This document shows positions 8,227-16,565 of a DNA stretch of 64,000 bases, piece by piece (the stretch's first letter is position 1; every line of letters starts with the position of its first letter). Origin of the DNA: JAJDXW01 sp965202895. Lineage in GTDB: Bacteria > Pseudomonadota > Gammaproteobacteria > HK1. The notes beneath the pieces were generated by a model. The model was not told where the DNA came from. It searched no databases and saw only the letters and a program-made list of their open reading frames with translations. Location of the stretch: the NCBI GenBank assembly GCA_965202895.1, contig OZ241901.1, positions 2,480,001 through 2,544,000 of the forward strand, given 5' to 3'. The position numbers were made by a program, and so were the translations under genes.

Positions 8227-9305
8227 GTGCACGACGCCGCGTAAAGGGCCTGTTCTCCCGCCGTCGGATGGTCGAGGACCTGCTGCGGGGCTTCGTCGCC
8301 CCCGAGTGGAGCGATGCGTTCGACTTCTCGACCCTGGAGAAGCTCCCCGCGGAGTACGTGAGCGACGACCTTCGCCGGCGCCACGGCGACGTGGTGTGGC
8401 GGGTGCGCTTCCGGGACGAGACGTGGCTGTACCTGCTGGTGATGCTCGAATTCCAGTCCACGGCCGACCCGTACATGGCGGTGCGCATCCTGGTCTACAC
8501 GGGGTTGCTGTACCAGGACCTCATCCGCCGCGGGGCGCTCGGCGACGGCGGGCGGCTGCCGCCGGTGCTGCCGATAGTGCTGTACAACGGCCGCCCCCGC
8601 TGGAGCGCCCCGGTCGAGGTGGGGGATCTCATCGCCCCGGTGGAGGAGGCGCTGGCGTGCTACCAGCCGTCGCACCGGTACTTCCTGCTTGACGAGGGGC
8701 GGTGGGGGGAGGACGATCTGCCGCGCCGCAATCTGGTTTCGGCGTTGGTCGCATTGGAGAACAGCCGTTCGGCGGAGGAGTTGCCGGGGCTGCTGGCCGC
8801 GCTGTCCGATTGGGTGGGCGGTCCGGGGGACGACGAGCTGCGGCGGGCGTTCGTGGAGTGGGTTCGTCGGGTGCTGCCGCGGGGGCGGCTCGCCGGGGCC
8901 GCCCTGCCGGGGGTCGGGGATCTGGAAGGGGGAGGAACGATGCTGGCGGAACGGGCGAAGGAGTGGACCGAGCAGTGGCTTCGGGAAGGCCGGGAACAGG
9001 GCCTGGAGCAGGGCTTGGAACAAGGGCTGGAACAGGGCCGGGAGCAAGGGCGGGAGCAGGGCCTTGAACAGGGGCTGGAACGGGGTCTGGAGCGCGGCCT
9101 CGAGCGCGGTCGCGCCGAAGAACGGGCGCTGCTTTGCCGTTTGGCGGCGCGGAAGTTCGATGCCGAAACGGCCGAACGGCTTTCGGGATTGCTGGACCGC
9201 TTCACGGACCCGGAGCGCCTCGCCGAGGTCGGCGACTGGATCATCGAGTGCGGTACGGGCGCGGACCTGCTGGAGCGCGCGGGGCGCCTCGACCGCACCG
9301 TCTGA
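8227..9305 (+). pseudogene. Rpn-family nuclease, copy 4, frameshifted at codon 5-6
   Basis: The GTG start used by the other copies is present, but one base is missing in GCGTACAAG (here GCGTAAAG), so translation stops after MHDAA. From KGLFSRR onward the frame is open to 9305 and contains the catalytic pattern and a ten-unit tetrapeptide tract, the longest of the array. Two rescue routes exist: an ATG at 8268 that drops the first 14 residues, without a good ribosome binding site, and an ATG at 8169 in the shifted frame that would add an unrelated leader. Full nuclease activity is therefore doubtful. The internal start at 8940 is unaffected. The last residues (RLDRTV) differ from the RLDRLG of the other copies. 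Confidence 0.65.
8940..9305 (+). CDS. Possible intragenic RpnS-like antitoxin, copy 4
   Basis: In-frame ATG after AAGGGGGAGGA, giving 121 residues with ten tetrapeptide units. Because the nuclease frame of this copy is broken near its start, this unit could act as an antitoxin-only (immunity) copy. That role is a hypothesis. Confidence 0.5.
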   Translation: MLAERAKEWTEQWLREGREQGLEQGLEQGLEQGREQGREQGLEQGLERGLERGLERGRAEERALLCRLAARKFDAETAERLSGLLDRFTDPERLAEVGDWIIECGTGADLLERAGRLDRTV

Positions 9306-9384
9306 CCGGAAGACATCAGCCAACGAAAATCAACCCTGAACGTGGGGCTGGCCTGCAGCCGCCCGGAAAGAAGGAAGTCGATCC

Positions 9385-10227
9385 GTGAAATTCGCCATCG
9401 TCACGCCCACGTACAATCGGGCAGGGCTCCTACAGCGGGCAATCCGCTCGGTGATCGCCCAGAGCTATACGGACTGGATGCTGTACATCGTCGACGACGC
9501 CTCTGGAGACGACACCGAAGCCGTCGTAGCTCCGTACTTGGTCGACCCACGTATCCGATACCTGCGCAATTCTGCCAATCAGGGGATGTATTACTCTTGG
9601 AGCCGTGCACTCGAACGAGTCGAGGCCGATAGCGCCGACTGGGTGAGCAAGCTCGACGACGACGACCAACTGGTCGAGGGTTGCCTCGATGTTGCAAGGA
9701 AAGAGATCGAGAGACGGCCCGGGTACGGAATGTTCCTCTTCTCCACGGCCGACAGGGAGGGCAAGAGCCTCTGCCACATGGGCGTTTCCGGCCCGGTGAA
9801 CTATGTTCGCGAAGTTTTGCTACGGAAGACGATCTTCGGCGAGATGGACGTATTCGTGAGGGTGCCCTGCATGAGAGCGGCCCCGCTCTACGTACCGATC
9901 GGCCGGCCTTCCACCGGTGCGACGAAATTCTGGTTCGGTGAGCTCTCGCTTCGAGCAGGCGCGGTGTGTTGTGACAAAGTGTCCCAGATAAGGGAAATGC
10001 GGTCTGACGGCGTAACCGCGAAGCACCGGCGCCAAGGTGCGCGAAGGAGGACCGAGGAGCGGCTGCGGGTCGACTGGTTCGTCGTTCGCCGGTGGCTTGC
10101 CGTGATCCGACGGCATCCGTATTCCCTGGCTTCGTACCAGGTATGGACCAGGGCGCTGGTCAGAGCCGTGGGACGCTGGTTGAGGCTTCGTCTTGGGGGC
10201 GCGCGGAACGAACCTCGAACCGGGTGA
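9385..10227 (+). CDS. Family 2 glycosyltransferase
   Basis: A 280-residue GT-A fold enzyme, likely acting at the inner membrane on surface polysaccharide. The N terminus has the GT2 signature FAIVTPTYNRAGLLQRAIRS, then VDDASGDDT (nucleotide-sugar binding) and a DDDD acidic cluster at residues 91-94 in the DxD position. The GTG start is supported by AAGAAGGAAG a few bases upstream. The gene begins about 80 bases after the Rpn array and is the first of the polysaccharide cluster. Its last 68 bases overlap the end of the convergent ligase-like gene. Donor and acceptor sugars cannot be read from sequence. Confidence 0.8.
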   Translation: MKFAIVTPTYNRAGLLQRAIRSVIAQSYTDWMLYIVDDASGDDTEAVVAPYLVDPRIRYLRNSANQGMYYSWSRALERVEADSADWVSKLDDDDQLVEGCLDVARKEIERRPGYGMFLFSTADREGKSLCHMGVSGPVNYVREVLLRKTIFGEMDVFVRVPCMRAAPLYVPIGRPSTGATKFWFGELSLRAGAVCCDKVSQIREMRSDGVTAKHRRQGARRRTEERLRVDWFVVRRWLAVIRRHPYSLASYQVWTRALVRAVGRWLRLRLGGARNEPRTG

Positions 10228-11491
10228 GTGACCAGACCAGGAGCAGGAGCGCCACCATCCCGTGTTCGTTACGAATGGTCAAATCGCCGATCCCGCCGAT
10301 GAGCAGCATGGTCCAGACGGCGCAGGAAATGAACGCCAGTTGCACCAGCTCCAGGTCGCATTCTCCGGTCCGATACAGCTTTGATACGTTCGTGCATATA
10401 CGAAAGGCCGTTGCCAGGAAGAAAGACAGGAGGAGCCCGACACCTACGAGCCCGCCTTCGATCAGCGCGTTCGTCCATATGCTATGTCCGTGGCCGGCGT
10501 GGAAGAACCTGCTGCGTTCCGCGTCATAACTTCTACCTTCCTTATGGAGCTCTTGGGCGATGACTTCGACGGACGTCGCCTTGCCGAACTGCTTGTATCC
10601 GGCGCCGAACCAGAGGTTGCGGTCGTAGACTTCGGCGGCGGTATTGAATATCTCGAACCGCCATTCACCGACGTTGTCTCCATAGACCTGATTGGTGAAC
10701 TCGTGGGCGGCCCGTTTCCAGTAGACGTCCGCGCCGGTGGTCGCGAGCGCTGCGCCGGAAAGAGCCGCGAGGCAGGCGGTGACCGACAGGAACGCCCGCC
10801 GTCGTACGGTAAACGCCGACGCGATGGCGGCGAGGAAGAGCACACAAGCCGATACGGCGAGGGCGGTAAGGGAGTCCGATATGAGCGAGAGCCAGAGGGA
10901 CGTCGTGATGCCGGCGTAGCCGAGAACGCATATGGGGAGCTTCGCGGACCATGTAGCCGCCGCCGCCGCCGCCAGGATCACCGACATGTGTATTGCGGAT
11001 TCATTGACGTTGGCGAGCGCCATGAGGATGGGGGAATGGCCGGAGGAAGGATGCCAGGAGACGAAGGCTTCGACCGACGCGATGAGGGTGCCTGCGGTCA
11101 GGCAGGCGGTGACCAGATCGACGGGGGGGCCGTTGCGCGATGAGATCGAATAGATCGGGGGCAGCAGCAGGGCGAACTTGACCGCGCCGGTCACGTCGGC
11201 GAGTCGGCCGGTGGGTTCACCGACCGTCGAGGTGGCCAGGGAAACCAGCGGTGTGGTGAAGAACAAGACGATGATCAGGAGATACAGGGGGGCCCCGCGA
11301 AGCTCTCGAACCGCAGGCCGGGTCCATAGCCACCAGATGAACAGGAGGACGATCAGGATGTTGTTCAGGGCCTCGGAGATCGCAGACGAGAGCAGCAGGG
11401 ACACGAACAGCGACCAGCCGATGACTTCGGCGGTCGAGTGCTCACGGCCCCCGGGCGGTAGCCCGATGCAGTCGAGCCCCGAACGCATCAT
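10160..11491 (-). CDS. O-antigen ligase / polymerase-like membrane protein (Wzy_C)
   Basis: A 443-residue protein rich in transmembrane segments, with a large periplasmic loop before the conserved FHAGHGHSIWTNALIEGGL block (around residue 350). This resembles the His-containing loop of WaaL ligases and Wzy polymerases. Such proteins join polymer to lipid A-core or polymerise repeat units on the periplasmic face of the inner membrane. The gene lies in a minus-strand series of glycosyltransferase genes, just downstream of a GT4 gene, and converges with the GT2 gene. Ligase and polymerase cannot be distinguished from this sequence alone. The start is at tandem ATG codons. Confidence 0.75.
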   Translation of the reverse strand: MMRSGLDCIGLPPGGREHSTAEVIGWSLFVSLLLSSAISEALNNILIVLLFIWWLWTRPAVRELRGAPLYLLIIVLFFTTPLVSLATSTVGEPTGRLADVTGAVKFALLLPPIYSISSRNGPPVDLVTACLTAGTLIASVEAFVSWHPSSGHSPILMALANVNESAIHMSVILAAAAAATWSAKLPICVLGYAGITTSLWLSLISDSLTALAVSACVLFLAAIASAFTVRRRAFLSVTACLAALSGAALATTGADVYWKRAAHEFTNQVYGDNVGEWRFEIFNTAAEVYDRNLWFGAGYKQFGKATSVEVIAQELHKEGRSYDAERSRFFHAGHGHSIWTNALIEGGLVGVGLLLSFFLATAFRICTNVSKLYRTGECDLELVQLAFISCAVWTMLLIGGIGDLTIRNEHGMVALLLLVWSLTRFEVRSARPQDEASTSVPRL

Positions 11492-11501
11492 GGCTGTCGG
11501 C

Positions 11502-12733
11502 CTACCCGGCGTCCCCGCCTAGCAGGAGCTCCTCGTAGCGGGTGACGGCGGGCTCGACGCCAAAGGCCGCCGCCCGCTGCCGTAGTGCTTCGCGTGGCGG
11601 TGGACGATCCAGACCGGCCCATCGTCTCCGACAGCACCTTCACGTCCCCGACCGGCACGAGGTCACCCCACCGTCCATCTTCCAGGATCTCGCCCGGCCC
11701 GAACGGACAGTCGGTGCTGACGATCGGACAGCCGCAGGCCAGGGCTTCGACCAGAACGTTCGATAGTCCTTCGCTCCGCGATGAGAGGACGAACAGGCTC
11801 GCCTTCGCCATGAAGGCATAAGGGTTCCGCACGAACCCCGGAAAGTCCACCAGATCGGCGACCCCGAGGGCTTCGGCCTCGGATGTCAACCTAGCCCTGA
11901 GCCGCCCTTGGCCGAGCACGATCAACCTCGCCGGCCGGCAGGCGACGAGCAGGGCGAACGCGGCGAGTAGCGAGGAGAAATCCTTGACTTCCACCAGACG
12001 ACCTGCCGCAAGGATGACTTGCGAACCGGGCCCATCGAGCCAGGGATGGCCCGACGGCCGTTCCATGTCACACACGAGACTCGCGGACACCAGGGGATCG
12101 TGGATGGTGTGAACCCGGTAGGCCGGGACGCCGTACACGTTCGTCAGCACGGTCGCGACCCCGTGAGAGACCCCAACCGTGGCATCGCACCTGGGATAGG
12201 ACCGCCTTGCGCGCGTGTGCCAGCGCCGGCTCGGCTCCCGGCCGCCGTGAAACGTACCCACGACCTTCACACGGTGGCGCGCCATGCGGACCGCCATCGT
12301 CGCCGCGACCACCGATGGGGTCAGCATGGCGAGAAGTGCATCGGGTCGCTCTCGGTCGAGGTACACCGCGGTTGCGGCCGCCCATCGCGGCAAACCGGTG
12401 CTCGTAAGCATCGGCACCTGGTCCCGGGACAACGCGGCGAGGAGCGACAGACGTGGGAAGCGCACCCGGAAGGGATACGGAGCACGGCACAAGGGTTCGG
12501 GGCCACCGGCAAGGCCACCTCAGCGCTCGCGGGCTCTAACGGGGGGGACAGGTAGAGGAGCCGCGCCTGCGCGAGCTCCGGTTCGGCGTAGTCGCAATCG
12601 AGGCGTTTGAGGAGGAGGTCCACCTCGTGTCCGCGTCGGATCAGAGCGCACGCGAGGGTGATCGCCACGCGCTGCGCTGCGCTCCGCCTCCCTCCAGGTT
12701 GGGGACGAGGACAGCGATCCGCGTTCTACTCAT
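11502..12733 (-). pseudogene. Family 4 glycosyltransferase, three frameshifts
   Basis: The gene starts at ATG 12733 (MSRTRIAVLVPNLEGGGAQR) and ends at TAG 11502, but its reading frame is broken three times. First, near 12680, a GCGCA unit is tandemly duplicated (5 bp) just where paralogues continue into VTLAIASGLIRRGHEV. Second, near 12490, one base is missing in CCCTTG between APNP and the PYPFRVR block. Third, near 11620, a +1 or -2 change separates ETMGR from LDRPPPREALRQRAAAFG. When joined, the pieces give a full GT4 enzyme very like the three intact paralogues at 19.6-23.9 kb, including SSRSEGLSNVLVEALACG. A central 12492-11488 frame with a TTG start could still make a truncated protein with a scrambled C terminus. 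Confidence 0.8.
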
Positions 12734-13288
12734 CGCCCGGACCACAGGAAGCAGGCGGGCTTCAGATGGACTCTCACGGAGGTCTTCTCTCCGGTGGGGA
12801 AAGCAATGAAGACGGACAGAGCCGGAGTCTTCCGGCCCCCACGCTTCGATGAGGCCCGGCCGGCCGACACGCCGCCGGGCGGAGCGCGGCCCACTCCCCG
12901 GCCGTGCTCCCCGCGCCCCCAGGAGGCCGCCAAGCGCGTCCTGTGCCGCGCCTTCCCCTCGACCGGACGGGGGGCTGGACCGTCCCCGCCGCACCACGAA
13001 GGCCGGGACGGCACGCAAGGCGGGCTCCGGTGTCCCCGTGCCCAGAGTGCCGCGGACACCTTCGGCGGCACGTCCACGCCGGCGAGCGATTCGCGGTCGA
13101 GGTCGATGCCGGGCGCGCGGATGCACGCACGCTCGACCTGAACCAGTGCGGAACGTGCAATTGACGATGGTGCGAAGACGCAGCAAGACAGCCGGCTGAA
13201 GACGCGGGTCTGCCGACGACGTGTCCGCGTAACACCTTTCTGCGGACGCGATTCCACCGGCAGCGGCAGAAGGCAGGATCCGGCCGTT
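12734..13288. other. Unassigned stretch inside the polysaccharide cluster
   Basis: These 555 bases separate the broken GT4 gene from the GT2-GtrA gene. Several long open frames exist on both strands, but none shows a recognisable domain. This may be a decayed gene; nothing firm can be said. Confidence 0.5.
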
Positions 13289-14317
13289 TCATATCGGCCT
13301 GAAGATCACGTAGCGCTGCACCGCGAAGCTCACGATGAAGAGGCACGGATCCACTCCGATCTTGACGATCGCAGGCGCCCACCCGGTCCATCCTGACAGG
13401 GTTCGAACGGCGAAACCCGACGCCGTGGCGATCAGGAAGGCGAGGCCCGTGTAGGCGGCGGCGTCGCGCACCGGAGATCGCCGGACGCCGTCCCGAAACA
13501 CGAAGCTCCGGTTGCCGAGGAAGTTGAAGGTGCCCGAAGAAATCCGGGCCGCATAGGTACTGAAGAGGATGGCGTCGGTGGAGTGGTGCAGCAAGGTGAA
13601 GAACACGATGTCGAGACAGAAGGACACCACGGAGACCGCCAAGAACCGCAGAAACACCAGGTAGATGCCGATCGAGTCCCGGACAGGGCGGAAGTGGGTA
13701 GCGCGATTGCGGTCCACGTACACGGTGGCGATGCCCGTCTCCTGGATCGGGACGTCCATCCGTTTCGCCAGCAGCAGCATATCGAGCTCGAAATCGTAGC
13801 GTGCCGACTCGACGGCCAGGCACCGTTCGGCGAGCGATCTCGGCACCGCGCGCAAGCCGGTCTGCGTGTCTCTGAGATCGAGTCCCGCCGCCATCTTGAG
13901 CACCGTCCGCGTCACCTTGTTGCCCACGGCGCTCTTGACGGGGACATCGCCTTCGAAGCCTCTTGCGCCGAGGATCAATGCGCCGGGCTCCGATCTGGCC
14001 ACGTCGCGCACTCGGGCGATGTCCTCCGCGAGGTGCTGTCCGTCCGCGTCCACGGTGACGATGCCCGTGAGCGCCTCGCACGCCAGGAGATGACGAAACC
14101 CGGTCTTCAGGGCCTCCCCCTTTCCCCGGTTCTCTTCGTGGTGGAGCACGGTGACGTCCTCCAGGTTTTCAAGCGCGCGGAACAACGTACGCTCCGCAGA
14201 ACCGTCGTTTACGACGACGATCCGCCCCATCGCCCCGATGCGAAGCTCGTCGCCGAGGCCGAGCAGCGTCTCGGGCGGGTCCAGGGCAGGGATGACGATG
14301 CCGATCACGGGTCGCAT
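13289..14317 (-). CDS. Bifunctional GT2 (DPM1-like) glycosyltransferase with GtrA domain
   Basis: A 342-residue fusion. Residues 1 to about 215 are a GT2 domain (IGIVIPALDPPETL, VVNDGS, TVDADGQH as the DxD region). Residues about 225-340 carry four hydrophobic segments of the GtrA family, with GTFNFLGNRSFVFRD as the recognisable core. GT2 enzymes of this type load a sugar onto polyprenyl phosphate, and GtrA proteins are thought to help flip the lipid-linked sugar across the inner membrane. The fusion suggests both steps are linked. The neighbouring multi-spanning GT-C protein overlaps by 13 bases and could use the flipped lipid-linked sugar in the periplasm. Confidence 0.85.
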   Translation of the reverse strand: MRPVIGIVIPALDPPETLLGLGDELRIGAMGRIVVVNDGSAERTLFRALENLEDVTVLHHEENRGKGEALKTGFRHLLACEALTGIVTVDADGQHLAEDIARVRDVARSEPGALILGARGFEGDVPVKSAVGNKVTRTVLKMAAGLDLRDTQTGLRAVPRSLAERCLAVESARYDFELDMLLLAKRMDVPIQETGIATVYVDRNRATHFRPVRDSIGIYLVFLRFLAVSVVSFCLDIVFFTLLHHSTDAILFSTYAARISSGTFNFLGNRSFVFRDGVRRSPVRDAAAYTGLAFLIATASGFAVRTLSGWTGWAPAIVKIGVDPCLFIVSFAVQRYVIFRPI

Positions 14318-16125
14318 TCCCGATTCTGCTCAACTGCTTCGTGATTCAGGCGATACACGGCATAGCCGAGCCAGGCGAAGGTGCCGTGGTTGTTGAGCGG
14401 ATCGACGACGGTCTCGAACCAGTCTCCGCACTTCGCAACGAGTTGACGAAGCAGCGCCGAGGCTGGCCCGTACGAAACGAAATCGCCGGATTCGAAGAGG
14501 TAATCCGGCCGATCACGTACGATTTCAGCTCTGAGCCGATCGAGATCGTATAGTGTGCCCACTCGATGATCCGGCCGGATGATCGGGTTGTGGGCGTAGA
14601 AAATGCCGTATATGTAGCTGGAGGCGATCCAGAGTTTATGATTGCTGCGATAGACCTCGTTGTAAACGAATTCTGCATCGTCGCCGAAATACGTTTGGAT
14701 CGTATTCTTGCCGCCGTCGTAGAGTGAGAATGCCAGGCCCCTGTCGTCGATGCGTTTCCATGCGGCGACACCCGAACCGATTACCGCCACGGCCGCAAGC
14801 CCATAGACGAGATGCCGAATGCGAGATGGGACGATCGTGCCGTTTGTCGTCGCCCACACACCGGATGTTCTTGGCCAGTACTCGTTTGCGGCGATCAAGA
14901 GCGCTGCAATGGCCACGACGTGCATGCCGAGACGCAAATTGTAGGCGCCGAGGAAGAACCAAGCCAAGAGCGAAGGAATCATCAATCCAATGTAGATACC
15001 GCGTCCCCTATGCCCCCGGAAGACGACGTACGTGCACATCAACAGCAAGGCGACCACGTTCGGCTTGTCGATCAGCCATTTTTCCGAGGCGTAGATCATC
15101 TGCTGGAACAGATTTCGTTCCTGGAGGGAACGTCCGATCACCCCATCGTTCGCCCAGAATCCATTCCCTTCCGTCATGAGCCAGAGCAGGCCGCAGCCCC
15201 ATGCGATGGCGACTGGCGCCAACGTCGTGAACGGCCTTCGGCGTTGCACAGTGTCGGTAGCGGCCAGGATCGGAAACGTGAGCATCAGCCAGATCAACGC
15301 CGGTTGTTTGGAAAGTCCGGCTACGACGGCGGCGGCGCTTGCCAGCCAGAGATGTACGGAGAATCCCGAATCCAGGATACGCTCGTGCTGAAGGTAGAGA
15401 GCAACCGAAACGACCAATGCGGGAATCATGACAAGCTCCGCGAGTCCCTTGGACAAGCCTTGAAGATGGAGATGTGCCAGGAACAACGCAAAGATCACCA
15501 GACCCATGAACCACAGCAGTGATCTTGATTTCATGTTGACGCTTGCCGTTCCGATGGCCGCCACGAGAGAAGCGCTGAGTACGGCAAATCCGAATCTGAC
15601 AGGGAGCTGCAGATCGATGGATCCCAGAAGCTGGTAGCTCCATGCGATCAGATACGGAAAGACTTGTGGGTAGGGAGCAACGGTGTAGTAGAGATCATGT
15701 GATTCCCCTAGTGCATGCTGAACGCCCCACATGTTCCAGCTATAGATCTCATCGTCATATTCAAAGCTGGAGGTTCCGAGCCTGACCGCGGTGGGTAACA
15801 CCACGCAAACGCTGAACAGATACACCAGACGATGAACCGCCGGCCAATGGACGGACTCCGTTGAGCGAAGTCTGTAGAGACGCCAAGCGGCGATCACTGC
15901 GAACGCGAGCGTTGCCGAGAAAACGATCGTTTCGGTGAACAGGCCCAGGGGTTTGAGTATCCGGGCGAGGGTAGTGACGATCAGCACACTGAGGATGGGC
16001 ACCGCGTAGGCGAGGCGAGAATCGAATGCGGCGCGGGGCGCCAGGGCCAAGCCGGGCGCGAGATAGACTCCAAGGATCAAACCTGCGACATAGACTAGGT
16101 ACATCTGCTCCACATGTCTTCCCAA
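14305..16125 (-). CDS. Multi-spanning GT-C type glycosyltransferase (ArnT/PMT-like)
   Basis: A 606-residue integral membrane protein with about 11-12 hydrophobic segments and a soluble C-terminal region. The first periplasmic loop has an acidic motif, SFEYDDEIYSWNMW (about residue 120), as expected for GT-C enzymes that use lipid-phosphate sugars. The final 150 residues contain a periplasmic-type domain (PIIRPDHRVGTLYDLDRL). It overlaps the GT2-GtrA gene by 13 bases, so the two are co-transcribed and probably act in sequence to decorate surface glycan or lipid A. Composition is less GC-rich than most of the window, suggesting transfer. No close relative of known specificity could be named. 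Confidence 0.7.
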   Translation of the reverse strand: MGRHVEQMYLVYVAGLILGVYLAPGLALAPRAAFDSRLAYAVPILSVLIVTTLARILKPLGLFTETIVFSATLAFAVIAAWRLYRLRSTESVHWPAVHRLVYLFSVCVVLPTAVRLGTSSFEYDDEIYSWNMWGVQHALGESHDLYYTVAPYPQVFPYLIAWSYQLLGSIDLQLPVRFGFAVLSASLVAAIGTASVNMKSRSLLWFMGLVIFALFLAHLHLQGLSKGLAELVMIPALVVSVALYLQHERILDSGFSVHLWLASAAAVVAGLSKQPALIWLMLTFPILAATDTVQRRRPFTTLAPVAIAWGCGLLWLMTEGNGFWANDGVIGRSLQERNLFQQMIYASEKWLIDKPNVVALLLMCTYVVFRGHRGRGIYIGLMIPSLLAWFFLGAYNLRLGMHVVAIAALLIAANEYWPRTSGVWATTNGTIVPSRIRHLVYGLAAVAVIGSGVAAWKRIDDRGLAFSLYDGGKNTIQTYFGDDAEFVYNEVYRSNHKLWIASSYIYGIFYAHNPIIRPDHRVGTLYDLDRLRAEIVRDRPDYLFESGDFVSYGPASALLRQLVAKCGDWFETVVDPLNNHGTFAWLGYAVYRLNHEAVEQNRECDP

Positions 16126-16470
16126 AGTGGTTTTCGGATTATCCCTCGGATGCGGTCCCGAATGCGTTCAGGCGCCGCCTCCGCCCCCAGTTTCCCGGCT
16201 TCTCCTCCGGCTTGCGCTCCGAGCGCCGACGCCAAGTATCCCATTGGCCTCGCGCGAGCGCAAGCCTGAGTTGTTAGGAGGCATGTGCGCTGTTCGTAAA
16301 TATTTGAAACATATGGGCAGGATGGGTCCGTCGTACCCTGTGCATGTCCAGCGGCGACACGCTCGCGACCGTCTTATCCATTTGATTTACAAAATCTTTC
16401 GTTGCTGCGGCGGGCGGTTCCGCCGCTGTGGGGTGAAGTCCGCCTACCAGACCCACGAACTGCCCCGAAA
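16126..16470. other. Upstream region of the GT-C gene
   Basis: These 345 bases lie between the GT-C gene start and the left end of the IS1380 element. No gene is supported. Promoter sequences for the minus-strand GT-C operon are expected here, but none was clear. Confidence 0.5.
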
Positions 16471-16565
16471 CCCGGATATCGCACGAAAGAGTACCGTCTG
16501 GCCCCGTGATCGGTTATAATTCAGTGAGTTAAGCTGGATATAACCGGGAGCCAGACGGTGACGAA

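Larger units (their letters stand above)
3321..9301 (+). repeat. Direct tandem array of four ~1.5-kb Rpn units
   Basis: Four head-to-tail units begin at the same sequence, ATCCGGCCGTACCGG, at 3321, 4825, 6386 and 7875, giving periods of 1504, 1561 and 1489 bases. Each unit holds a spacer of about 320-350 bases and then one Rpn-family gene. Unit length varies mainly through a 12-bp repeat inside each gene. Near-identity over coding and spacer DNA shows recent duplication and/or gene conversion. The last unit diverges from the others in its final codons, just before 9305. Confidence 0.9.

Noticed and set aside
4387..9120. Short regular repeats in the Rpn genes as a CRISPR-like array
   Set aside because: The 12-bp units are contiguous, in frame and encode tetrapeptides; there are no spacers.
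12774..14081. Long minus-strand open frame across the GT2-GtrA gene
   Set aside because: It is Arg/Pro/Gly-rich and lies out of frame over a clear gene; an effect of high GC.
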